From Syngnathus acus (taxonomy: Eukaryota > Chordata > Actinopteri > Syngnathiformes > Syngnathidae), in contig NC_051091.1 of the NCBI RefSeq assembly GCF_901709675.1, positions 9,770,967 through 9,834,966 on the forward strand: DNA of 64,000 nt. Direction: 5' to 3'. The notes under the pieces are model-generated. The model did not search any database and was not told the DNA's origin. It saw only the letters and a program-made list of their open reading frames with translations. The position numbers and the translations under genes are program-made. This document shows positions 24,241 to 34,366 of this stretch, in pieces; within the stretch, counting starts at the first letter, position 1, and each line of letters begins with the position of its first letter.

Positions 24241-27225
24241 ACCTAGTCATATACATTTAGGGACGGACGGTAGTCGTAACGACAGGGGAAATTAGCCTCA
24301 TGGACGGGGACGTCTACTGTCAGGCCATGGCGAATGTAGCCTGAAAGAAAGAAAACAACAATGAGCACAAAGCAAACACATGCTCTGTTGATGCACGACA
24401 ACACAATGCAGGAAGAAGGGGCCTGAAGGTTCCATTGTTTCTACTCTCCATGGGGCAACGCTGACTGACAGCTCAGCTGTAAGCAAAGCTGACACAGTAT
24501 CGCATCAAGGCTAGATTGTTTAAGGGGAAAGAGGATGTGAGGACCGAAGGACACGGGACATTTATTGATATGGCCGAGTCCTTGAGTGCAGCAGTATATG
24601 TCCTTTAGTGACACTGCCTCACAGCCTGGACATTCATCACATTTGTCAAGAAGCAAAGGAAATAAGTGCATTTGATTCCCCGGCAGTGTTTTCCTTTTGT
24701 TTTAGAGCAGCCTTGCCCAATCCGAGATGGAGTTTGCATGTGCGCGCGCGTCGCTTTTGTGGCCGGGACAGATGAAATGATTTGGAGTGAAGTGGCAGTG
24801 AGTCATTTCTAATTGATTAAAAAGCTACTGTGACCAGCAGTCTCTTGGCTAAAACACCGAGTGAGATTCAGCGCACAGATTGCCTCGGGTTTTCGGTGAG
24901 CTAAACGACGTCAAAAATAACTAGTGATGTACAGCGCGCACAAAATAATTTGCATTTTATTTTTTAATTAAACTCCTCTGATGCACCACTTTACCACAGA
25001 TGGCAAACTCCGCACTTATGTCCACTGGCCATTTCGGCCATTTGTCACATTACGCTAGAAATAGTGCACGGCCATGCAAGCCAATTTGATTTTGATCAAA
25101 TCTAGTGGCCTCTGGCACATTTCTGTAATGCCTTTTTTTTTTTTTGGCGGGGGGGGGGTATCCATTAAGCCGATGTGCCGTATGGATGCGAATCGAGCAA
25201 CGCTTCCAATTTGTCCAATCTAACCGGACTTGTGTGCCTTCGAGCTTATCGATTCCTATTATCAACAGCAGCCACATTTTTTATGACAGTCGCGCACTGA
25301 AAAACAGAAACGGCTAAATTTGTATTTGCAGCACTGTATAAAGATGAAACAGGGAAGCTTGGCAGCAAATCAAAGGAGAGGAGACAATATGAAGTACCAC
25401 GTTTCCTAACGTAACTGCAGAGAAGACAAGGACATTTCTATAATATTTAAATATGATATACACGGTACTTAACACGTTTATTAGACCGCCACTCAATGAA
25501 AGGTTTATGTTACAGCTGGACAAAGTTAATTGCCTTGGTAATTACCAAAATTACATCATTTCTGTAACGGTATATACGCAAGTATGAACAAGTTCCTGAA
25601 CCAAAATGATAGTTTTATGCTATATTTTTTATTGTGCTCCATGAATTTTTCAAATTGATCGTTTTACAACATAATTGAACAAATAGTAAAGCAAGCACAT
25701 TATTATTTCTTGCCACATATTGGTTATTTACTTGCATTCCCCAAACTGTTTTTTTTTTTTGGGATGCATGTCAGATTTCATTAATTTAAGTTTAAAAAGT
25801 TACACTCAGTTTGGGACTCCTTATTTGTGTTCAAATGGTAAAAACAAGCGCAAAAAAAAAAACTAAAATAGTACTTTCAGGTAATGCTACTGTTCCAATG
25901 GTAAAAACAAGAGCCAAAAAAAAAACTAAAATAGTACTTTCAGGCAATAGCATTGTTCAAATGGTAAAAACAAGAGCAAAGAAATAAAATAAAATAGTAC
26001 TTTCAGGCAATAGCACTGTCAATATCAGTCAAGGCAAATAAACACGAACATCTCAAGATAGCATTATCATAGTTTCACCCGCCATGAGTTTTATTCCATC
26101 TAATGGATCAGTGATATGGCCATTGCTAGGAAATAAGCAAACTAAATAATGTGCTCATATGAAAAGTGCTCAAAGTTGCAATGTTTTCTCCCAATTGACC
26201 ATTTAGCCAGTTGTACAGGCAGCTGGTCGAGAGACAACATCCTTGCAAAGTGCTGAGTCAAGAGAGAGACTTAAAGCATATGGTCCAAATGCCATTTTTA
26301 TTATCATGAGGCAGCAAGATGTGCTGTCCTACATTATACGTACATATTGCACCAATTATCCGAAGAGATTCCAGAAGGAGTTCTTAACTATGCAGCAGCA
26401 AACATTCTAAATGTCTTTTGGGCGTCAAATTAAAACCTCATTAATGACGATTCTTTTTAAACAGGTACCTTCAACTGGAGGCGGGGCTTACCTCCTCCAA
26501 ACAACTCTCTCATAGCACGATAAAATCTTCACAAGTGATATAATCATTTGACATGAGTCTTTTTGGCAAAACAAGTTCAGAGAAATTATGTCAGTGATAT
26601 AACAACCTCACAAGTCCACTGAGTGGTTTTACTGAGATTCTTCTTATTCTCCCACACATCCTGTTTAAACTGTAAAAACGTGTCTTCGACGGTCGCCAGA
26701 ACTGTCTTTCAAAACATGAACTCCTGCTACAGACCACACTCGCCCACTCACATCATCGTGAAGAAAAGAATTATTCGCGACTTGAAGTTTTAATGAGAAA
26801 AAAAACAATTGCTTGTGCTGATAACTGATATGGAACCCATATTTTTGTGGGGGTGCCCAAAATTCACAGTGGGCGAAGCCTACCTTGAAGATTCCCCAAA
26901 ATAGGCACAAATGGTCATAAAGGATAAAATGGGACAAATTCTACTGCAGAATCTTATCTACCAGATTACCTTACCTTCGTGTAAACTTGAGGAGGTATTC
27001 ACACAAAAAAGCAAAAGAGGACTCAAAGTAGCAAGTGAGCAATGTAAACCGACGTAACAGCTGCTACCTGCAGGCAAGGTAAGAAGATTTAGGATTAATG
27101 GGCCCATTAACATTGATTAAATCTCAATGTTAAATAGCGCAATTTAAGTGTCTACCAACTCCAGAGAAGAATAGTCTTGATTGAGCCAACCGAGTTGAGA
27201 GGTGTCGCAACTAAATGTTCCATTC
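24241..27225. other. Non-coding interval with one minisatellite
   Basis: Apart from the 63-bp tandem repeat and a weak exon candidate near 24243-24340 (see findings), nothing gene-like is seen. A T run and G run meet at 25132-25158. Confidence 0.5.
25828..26016. repeat. 63-bp minisatellite, three copies
   Basis: Units start at 25828, 25891 and 25954, each with TGTTC(A/C)AATGGTAAAAACAAG, then an A-rich stretch, then AAAATAGTACTTTCAGG. The period is exactly 63 bases three times. Units 2 and 3 share AGAG and CAGGCAATAG variants absent from unit 1. Stop codons in the unit rule out a simple coding repeat. Confidence 0.9.
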
Positions 27226-27575
27226 ATTTACAGCACAGGTGTCAAACTCAAGGCCCGGGGGCCAGATACGGCCCGCCACATCATTTTATGCGGCCCGCAA
27301 AGACAAATTGTGCATCAAATTCGTGTGTCATTACCAGAATTGTAAATTGTCTTCACTTTTAATGATATACGTATATATTTTTTTTTAAATATTTGACCAG
27401 TTTTTACTCGCCTGATTTGAAAACGAGTTATTTGTCAGTTTGTTTTGTAGCTTTTACTGTATATAATATGAAGTGCTCATACATTTATTTCGGTTGACAT
27501 AATGGCCCTCCGATAGAAGCTATGACGACAATGCGGCCTGCGAAAAAAAATGGGTTTGACACCCCTGATTTACAG
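27226..27575 (+). mobile_element. hAT-like non-autonomous transposon with intact 8-bp target duplication
   Basis: The element is 27234-27567. ATTTACAG occurs directly before (27226-27233) and after (27568-27575), an exact 8-bp target duplication as expected for the hAT superfamily. The left end CACAGGTGTCAAACTC and the reverse complement of the right end, CAGGGGTGTCAAACCC, agree at 13 of 16 positions. The interior holds three GGCCCGC/GCGGCC blocks and no transposase frame. At 334 bp it must have been moved by a transposase encoded elsewhere. Confidence 0.85.
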
Positions 27576-30500
27576 TATTGCCTTTTCAAATCCTAAAAAA
27601 ACTAATATTGGTAATGAATAGAAAAGCCTCACTGACTGAGCACCATTACGTGATGAACAGACTACGGTTCAACTAGATTTTTCAACCGGTGACCTTTGGT
27701 TCGTCCGGCAGTCAGCCTTTCTGCTTTGTGTCAGAGGTCCATTGAGGTATGCAGTATGAAATAAGTCTGCTGTGTTCACAGCTTGTAAGGCGACAAGTCA
27801 ATAAAAACGGCAGGCCGAGGGCAGGGAAGCAGGCAACTTGGGAGCATTGGGGGCAGAGAGGCTTCTGATTAAGACAGAAGCGTTCTTCTGGTGCATCACC
27901 GCTACTGATATGGAGGATAATTGGTGCCACACGTGAGTAGCAACAACATCAATCTGAGATAGAACCGCATTTAACGTTCTACCAATGCTATCAACGTTGA
28001 GGGATGACATTTGAGGATTTTAATTATATGGCTGAATAATAAATTGAGCGGGTGGCACTAATTTCAGGCTATTCCAGTTCACTACGAGTACAATCATTCA
28101 CTTATGTCCTCACTGTGTTGCGAGATGAAACGGAATACGCGTGTTTAGCTCTCCGCTTGTGATGAAGTGGCATTGCAGGAAAACTGATGGATTGCGTTGG
28201 AGGAAGGAGCAGTTATAATAAAAAATTACATTGAAAAATAAAGACAATTCTCACCCAATCTTCAGACTCAGCGCGTACCGTCCGATTTTTAAGAAATTTC
28301 CTTATTCATTTTGAATGATGTCGGACACCAGATAGCCTCAGCTGGATTTTACAGGAAGTCACTGTTCTTAATTGTCATTTGTGGAACAGAAAAAAAAAGT
28401 TGGAATTGAAATTTATGTCTGTATATTATGTGGGACCTCAGCTCACTGAGCAACTAAAGGAAGAACTCACCAAATGTGTTTTCCTTTTCTTTCGGCTATG
28501 TGCATAATTGCGGTGCAACGATGAATTTATTATCAAAGTAATCGATAATTAGAACGGATGGATTAACTTAACGATTCATCTTTTAGATGCATTTTGTTAT
28601 TAGAAAAATTCCAAGACTTAAGAATTTCATTTTCTCAACAATAAATAATGTCCAATTTCCTCCATGATAGCAGACTGATTTCTTGTGTCAAACTATTTAA
28701 TTTAAAAACAAAAAGACAGTTCAGTGACTATAGATTTAAATACAGTGACAGTTTGTCCCTTTCTAATGATAGCAAGATTGTTAAGGTGGCTGGGGTCAAA
28801 GGTCACTTTGTCAGCACTCTTGTTTGCATTTTTGTTTTTTAATTGTCCTAGCTGAAAAATTTCCCAGAAGGTGTTTGTTTGATGGAAATCTAATTAAATA
28901 CATTAGACAAAAAAAAAAAAATTCGATTGAAAACACCAATGGATTACGTGTGACCAGTCGCATATACAAATCAAACAACAGTATGCAAGTTTTGGGGGAA
29001 GCGAAGACCAGCAACAGTGATCAGAGACGATAAAGTTGGGGGAAATTAATTAGGGCATTTTAAGCCACACAGTGACAACACCAACAAATAATTATACTCT
29101 CTGAATTATGTTCCAACTGGAAAATGTTATTTGGCTGTTAGAATGCATCGCTGCTGTTTTTAACTTTCACATAAATACGAGGATGAGACTACGGGAGAAT
29201 AAATTTCTCAGTAATGACCGAAAACCACCGCCAGTTTATTATCTTTTCTATTATTCTTGCAGATTTGATGGTTTCTGTCATTGAATAATGTGTGTTGTTG
29301 TTTTTTTAACGATAAGGAACATCAGAGCAAAAATGAACGCTTTCTAAATGTGCCAGATAGATTTCTGACCTCTGATCAAAATCAAAGACGAGGCTGCCCA
29401 CGATGATAATACAGCAGTTGTGCAACTTTCTTCAAATGCTGTTTGTCTTCCCTACAAACTGTGCCAAGATTTCAATTTTCCTCAGCTATTGAGAACACCC
29501 GTATTGGGCAGCATTTCACCAGCTGACAATGTCACAAGCCTATGGCCTGTGGGCTGAACATTTAATCCCGCCCACCATGCAACTGTACCAAAATGCTACT
29601 GAAATTACCAACATTTGTTCCAATACTGCATGATCGCAGTTTTCTCAGACACATTCGCACATTATTTCTAAGACGAATCTTGCTGGATATTAGAATAAAA
29701 ACTGCACCATCTATGGGACAAAGGTTCACCAGCTATGCATGAATTTTCTAGACTGCTTATTATATTCAGGATCACGGGATCCTACTATAATTGTCCTTAA
29801 AATTACATGAAATGTGTGGCTATTTTCTCTTACCTGTTCTATTTATATGTAAAACAGAGAAAATAATAAGAGATTCATAAAACTACGCTAACATAAAACA
29901 CAAAAATCTAGTAGCCTAACAAACAATACAGGTCAAAGGTGATTTGTGAATGTGACAAACTGCCGCAGTATAGCGCCAACTATAGTGCTTCATATCAGAT
30001 TTTTTTTTTCCCGGTTGCTTTAAGTATCTGTGGCTGTTATCGGCAGCCTCCACGAGTACCCAATACCTTAAAATTAAGCCGCTTTAGATCAGACACTGAT
30101 CCCTGGCGTTGGTACTTGCCAATTCCTATGACAAACCTGGTTCAACCCATTGTTGTGCCTCAGTCTTAACAATACAGGCACAATGTATACGCGGTATTGT
30201 CCATGAGAGACAAAGAAAACATGAGACGCAGGAAAAGTAGGCTTGTGGATATACGCATATACAGATACCATGTTACTTCTGTGTACTAAGCTGACAACCA
30301 AACAAATAGAAAATAAAACTGTTTCTTGAGAATATCGCACATACTGGCTCGTGTGTCAGAGAAGAACGCAGCTAGCTCCGAGCACTAATGTAAATCGCAC
30401 GATACATTGATAATCGACACTTTGGATGGAGCTCGAAAGGTAATGGCGGCGTAAGCATAGCACTGAATGGAGTGGGGGAAATATACAGGAAAATCTAAAA

Positions 30501-30579
30501 TTCACAATGGAGGGTGGCAACAATCGTATGGTTGATGTTTTTATAGAGTTCGACCCTGGAATGATCGCCACTCAATGAC
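27576..30579. other. Non-coding interval
   Basis: No gene is seen. 28508-28590 has GTGCAACGATGAATTTATTA and GTAATCGATAATTAG, resembling the start of a decayed fish repeat whose consensus begins GCTGCAACGATTAATCG. The resemblance is too weak to define ends. Confidence 0.5.
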
Positions 30580-30600
30580 CAGACAGACAGACAGACAGAC
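30580..30600. repeat. (CAGA)n microsatellite
   Basis: Five perfect CAGA units. Confidence 0.9.
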
Positions 30601-30603
30601 TAA

Positions 30604-30790
30604 AACCGCACTGGCTGCATGAACATCAGCCGAGTGAACCACTACGGGGTCAGTGAGCTTACAAAATCAAATAAGAGACAAACAAAAATTTTCAAATAAA
30701 AATCAGAGCACATTGATGGACCATCTCAGTGGGGATTGAACCCACGCCGCTTACATTATCAACCAAGTGAACTACTACACTGGCAGTGAC
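30604..30790 (-). mobile_element. Two tRNA-derived SINE-head remnants
   Basis: On the minus strand, 30790-30720 reads GTAGTAGTTCACTTGGTTGA followed by a B box, GGGTTCAATCCCC (30731-30743). It resembles the tRNA-like head of a SINE. A second diverged head lies at 30660-30604 with GTAGTGGTTCACTCGGCTGA. Neither folds as an intact tRNA, so these are retroposon remnants and not tRNA genes. Confidence 0.5.
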
Positions 30791-31712
30791 TACATTATTG
30801 AATTCAATCAAACTAAGATCTGTCAAAAAAATAGCAAAAGATAATGCTGCTCAGTTTTGAGTGAAATTGTCAGACAGATTATTTAACAAAGCTGCAGATC
30901 AGAACCACAGCTTTTATACCGAATCGAATTAGATTGTTTGCACATAATATAATATTGGTTGAATGTACATTAAAATATATCACTGCGGGCATTTTCACAC
31001 TTGTCAGTTGTATCAAGGATAAAGGAAACTGGATTTCCATATATTATATATTTCGATCGATGCTGTCAAATACCTACCTATTCCCCCAACAATAGTTATT
31101 TTTGTGTCATACTGACTGCTACATAAAATTGGCATCCTGTCTCTTTTTGGAAATGCGCACAGAACCAGCTTCCAGGTGTACCTATTATACTGTCCAGTGG
31201 GTATAAAATGAGTCACAGTCTTAAACTGGCTGCTCGCTCGCTGTCCAGCATACAAGGGGGGGATCAGATCGCCCTCATCATGACAAGCAGCCCATGCACA
31301 GACAGACACACACACAAACACACGTTAAAGACAGTTTAAATACAACTTTGGTTACATTTCAAAAGAAACACGATGGGGAAAAACTGGGTTATCAATAGTA
31401 ACACATTGGCACGGCGTGAGATGTCAAAGGGTGACAAAAAAGTTAAGGAGAAAAAAAAAGTTCATTTTACATCATTAGTATGTCATGCATTTTGCGCCAT
31501 TGTGCAGCTGGATGACGATGAACGTGCACACTCGTAAGCAAACGAGCTGTTTTGAACGCCGCATTTTTAAATGCGTTTCATGTCGACATTGCAAGACTAG
31601 TGTGCAGCAGCGATCAAAAATAAAAATAGAGAGAAATTCAAATACAAAGCAATCTAGAGTCAGGGATTAGAAACGTGAGAGCTAGCTTGTGTGCCGCAAA
31701 GTAAGCGCCGCT
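30791..31712. other. Non-coding, presumed first intron of the minus-strand gene
   Basis: If the donor at 31713-31718 is used, this stretch is the start of the first intron. Nothing else is recognisable except a short CA tract near 31303-31323. Confidence 0.4.
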
Positions 31713-31718
31713 ACTTAC
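31713..31718 (-). other. Splice donor GTAAGT of the first coding exon
   Basis: GTAAGT directly after CCTG on the minus strand matches the vertebrate U1 consensus at +1 to +6. It closes the 88-base coding segment in phase 1. Confidence 0.6.
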
Positions 31719-31806
31719 CAGGATGACAGTCGCCGTGTTCGGGCAAGGTTAGAAGAAGCATTACGGATAAAATCCACCAGCAGTTCGGTTCCCGTCTCCT
31801 CTGCAT
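31719..31806 (-). CDS. First coding exon of an unidentified secreted or membrane protein
   Basis: Reading down from 31806, an ATG opens 29 codons and one extra base before a textbook splice donor (CCTG|GTAAGT, GT at 31717-31718). The peptide has a basic start, MQRRREPN, a hydrophobic core, WWILSVMLLLTL, and a more polar tail, PEHGDCHP. That is the layout of a cleaved signal peptide. An in-frame TAG nine bases upstream (31813-31815) shows the ATG is the first possible start in this frame, and A at -3 gives good initiation context. The exon ends in phase 1, common for signal-peptide exons of receptors, adhesion proteins and secreted factors. It sits at the edge of a CpG-rich block, as a first exon should. 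The rest of the gene must lie at lower coordinates. I do not recognise the family, and no downstream exon could be assigned with confidence. Confidence 0.6.
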
Positions 31807-31820
31807 GTTAGACTACTCAT
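31761..31820 (-). CDS. Short upstream ORF overlapping the signal-peptide start
   Basis: An ATG at 31818-31820, 14 bases upstream of the main start, opens a 19-codon frame (MSSLTCRGDGN and on) that ends in TAA at 31761-31763 inside the main coding exon, in a different frame. Its context has T at -3, which is weak, so ribosomes should often scan past it. If transcribed it could lower translation of the main protein. It is probably regulatory and not a functional peptide. Confidence 0.25.
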   Translation of the reverse strand: MSSLTCRGDGNRTAGGFYP

Positions 31821-32600
31821 GGAGAGCAATGAGGAGGCGATGGGTGACAAAGTTTATGGCTGTTTTTTGTTTGTTTGATTTTTTTCCCAGTCTTTTAGCT
31901 TGTTAAACGAAAAGAGAAGGGGGAGAGAGAGAATCCCACGCGTGCGAGAGAAGCCTTTCCCCCAAAAATTGAAGTTGACGCCGCGGCCACGCAAGCATCA
32001 AAAAGAATTTGTATTGTATCTTATTCCCCCCTTTCTTAGAAAATAGTCCGCGTCGGTCCAAGCTGGTGCTCCTTGGGCTTTGAGAAATAAGAACACGCCA
32101 CGGCTGTGTGCAAACACTTCCAAGCAGGGCTCTTCTGACTCCACGACGGGCTTCCGCGGAGCCACATTCCCGGAGAGTGGAAGGGGGTCAGGCGGCGATC
32201 AATGGCTGTCTTTAACTACACACGAGAGGGGGGGGGGGGGATCCGATAATATCGATTTGAAGTAGCGATCACTCGGCGTTTATCCGTGACTGGGAGCCTG
32301 CGACGCACAATGTGAAGAAAAACTGCTGCAGGAATTGTCCCATTCTTCCATCCAGGAAGTGGACTAGCGGTCATGCATGCATGGATATCAGGCGGCTGCT
32401 GGTCCCATCCTGGCGGACAGGCTGCCTGCGCGCAGGGGCGGAGGGACGGTGGAGAGGCGGTGCTCGGATTTGTTGAATACAACAAGAAAAAAGAAAAAAG
32501 GTTTGGAGCTGAGACGCTGGTCTGTTCCTGAGAGCAGTTGCGGTCCGAGTTGAATGGCACCCTGTGCAGACACCCCTTGTGCGCCCTCCAACCCACCAAC
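31807..32600 (-). promoter_or_regulatory. CpG-rich promoter and 5' UTR block
   Basis: This block has far more CpG than nearly everything around it, for example CCGCGGCCACGC, CCGCGTCGG, CTTCCGCGG, GGCGGCGATC and CTGCGCGCAGGGGCGG. It ends at the signal-peptide exon. Vertebrate promoters and first exons commonly look like this. A pyrimidine-rich 5' UTR-like stretch (minus-strand TTCTCTCTCTCCCCCTTCTC, near 31915-31935) lies between block and ATG. No TATA box is evident, so the start site cannot be placed. A run of 13 G (32228-32240) lies inside. Long minus-strand open frames here reflect GC content. Confidence 0.45.
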
Positions 32601-33642
32601 ACTGATGAAAAAACACTGGAGTGGACCTTATAGTTTCTTTCAAGGTTGAATTACACAAGACTAACACTGGTTAACAGTAGATTATAATCAGAGATGGTTT
32701 TATGTGTTCAATAAAAATATATTTTCTACACTGATTTCAAAAAAATGTCTTTACTTTTTTAATTTTTGAGATATTATTTGTTTTATTTGTATGTTTTTTG
32801 TCTAATAATGATAATATAGCTGTGATGTTTCAGGAAATAAATGTTGGAATTTATTCTTATTATCATTAAATATTGATGTGCTGAAGAGAAAAAACTGAAG
32901 GCAGATTCTGAAGCAGCTCAAAAAATCGAGAAGGTCAAGAACACGAAATCCACAGTTGTTGTTGGCAATGGTCACGCAAGTGAAACATATTTTTCACACG
33001 ATAGCTTTGGTAGGTAACCATTTTGCTTTTATTTTGAGGTGAGGCTCCCCAATGTATTCCGTGTTCATATCGTCTGGCAGGGTTGTGCAGTCTCTTTCTA
33101 ATGTTGCATCAAATGGGATGGGATGAAAAGGAGTGGAAACTGAAGCTGTAAATCCAGAGGCGTTTAATATGGAAAACACCAACAAGGCATTATACCATGA
33201 AACTACAACCTACTGGCTAGTATATTATCTGTATTATTCAAAATGATCTACTTTTTTTTTTTAATTCACCTAAACACTAACTGCCCCATTGACTTTTTTT
33301 AATGACAGTTGCAAGACATACCTATTAGGTTGTTTAAATCACAAACAGGGAGTTAAGAACAGTATATTTCTCCAAATTATATTTTTATCCATTGACAAGC
33401 TATCATGCTCCAGATTGTTTTTAGGCAAATGCACTAAAGACAAATAGCTACCTCAAATAGATGCCTCATTTTCCAACCATCAGAAAAAATATACGTATGT
33501 ACCACCTGTAATCTCATTATCTCAGTTCATAGAAAGTATAGAACGTCTAAAAACAATTTTGCGAACCAAAACAGCAGCACTAAACATGTAAACAGTCAAA
33601 CTAGCAAATATAGATGAGCAGTCTGTCTCAAAGTCACATTCA
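32601..33642. other. Non-coding interval between two divergent gene candidates
   Basis: No gene is seen. The sequence drops sharply to AT-rich after 32640. Confidence 0.5.
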
Positions 33643-33790
33643 AGAGTGATTAGCTCGTTTGCTTCACTGTTCCGCAGTTCTGGGTTCGAACCCATCCTGT
33701 GTGGCGTTTGCTTCCTGCTACAGCGACTAGTCCAGACAGTGACAGAGTCCCCTGATGGATCTCGTGGGGCATTGCACCCTAGCGCCCCCA
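33643..33790 (+). mobile_element. tRNA-headed SINE-like repeat
   Basis: GTGATTAGCTCGTTTGCTTC is followed by GCAGTTCTGGGTTCGAACCC. The latter contains a strong RNA polymerase III B box (GGTTCGAACCC, 33683-33693). GTGTGGCGTTTGC follows, as in the fish repeat whose full copy (with an insertion) lies at 36490-37256. The distal part (AGTCCAGACAGTG) is shortened. The A box is weak. Confidence 0.6.
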
Positions 33791-33847
33791 AAGCAAGAAG
33801 AGAAAATCAAGCCTCCACTTTTTAGTCACTTCCTCTCAGGTCCTATT

Positions 33848-33855
33848 ATGCAAAT
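33848..33855 (+). promoter_or_regulatory. Octamer motif ATGCAAAT
   Basis: A perfect POU-factor octamer lies about 150 bases upstream of a possible 5' exon end (CAG|GTGAGT at 34007). It may belong to a promoter for the plus-strand candidate, but a single octamer can occur by chance. Confidence 0.25.
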
Positions 33856-34174
33856 GAGTCTCTTGTGGCTCCACACACTAATGCCCCTTTGCCTCCTGCT
33901 GGCAGAACTGTGAATGGAATGCTTTAGCGGTAATCATCACCTACACTCATCACACGTGAGGGTGGACTGATTGGAGGATTGTGCGCGCACCAGAGTCCGT
34001 CCCTCAGGTGAGTGTGTAGTCAGTGGTGTTCTTTGCAAAGCTATCCAGCTGGACATTTAATTTGAGGAATTTGATTAAATTTCTCATTTAATTATCCAGT
34101 TCTCTGCAGGGCTATTGAGGACTGTCACAAGGGCCCTTTGCTTTTTAATGCAGGCCATCTGCTTCCTCTCCAGA

Positions 34175-34366
34175 ATGGGCTACCTTTTCCAAAGTGCCCG
34201 TCGCCTCCTGGGCATCCTCTTAGGATCCTCCAGCCTCGCAGTGCCTCTGAGCACGGAGCACTACACCGTGCTTGACAATACTACAGACCTGTATCTGACT
34301 GATCAAGTGCAATTAACCCCAACCGCTCTTTCTGAGCTCTTTGAGCCCGATGGGATGGATGACTGA
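34175..34366 (+). CDS. Possible small protein or terminal coding exon
   Basis: A 63-codon frame runs from an ATG in strong context (AGAATGG) to TGA. It starts MGYLFQSARRLLGILLG, a possible membrane segment or signal, and ends in acidic ELFEPDGMDD. Third codon positions are GC-biased, unlike the AT-rich neighbours. Just upstream are a donor (CAG|GTGAGT, exon end 34007) and three possible acceptors: CTCTGCAG (34109), TTTTTAATGCAG (34153) and CTTCCTCTCCAG (34173). All give a short fish-like intron of 102-166 bases. From the acceptor at 34153 the frame is open through AICFLSR before the Met, so it could be the last exon of a longer protein. Not recognised; a conserved frame across related fish would be needed to call it a gene. 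Confidence 0.35.
   Translation: MGYLFQSARRLLGILLGSSSLAVPLSTEHYTVLDNTTDLYLTDQVQLTPTALSELFEPDGMDD

Noticed and set aside
25828-26016. Regular repeats as a CRISPR-like array
   Set aside because: The units are contiguous with no unique spacers and the genome is a vertebrate; this is a minisatellite.
29541-29585. GGCCTGTGGGCTGAAC and CCCGCCCACC as another hAT-like fragment
   Set aside because: No terminal sequence is present and the match is only to short GC blocks.
30720-30790. tRNA-like sequence with a B box
   Set aside because: No acceptor stem pairs up and the anticodon arm is absent; it fits a SINE head and not a tRNA gene.
32216-32667. Overlapping minus-strand open frames of 67-128 codons in the CpG-rich block
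   Set aside because: They overlap in different frames, run through a G run and proline-rich low complexity, and fit GC-driven absence of stops upstream of a first exon.
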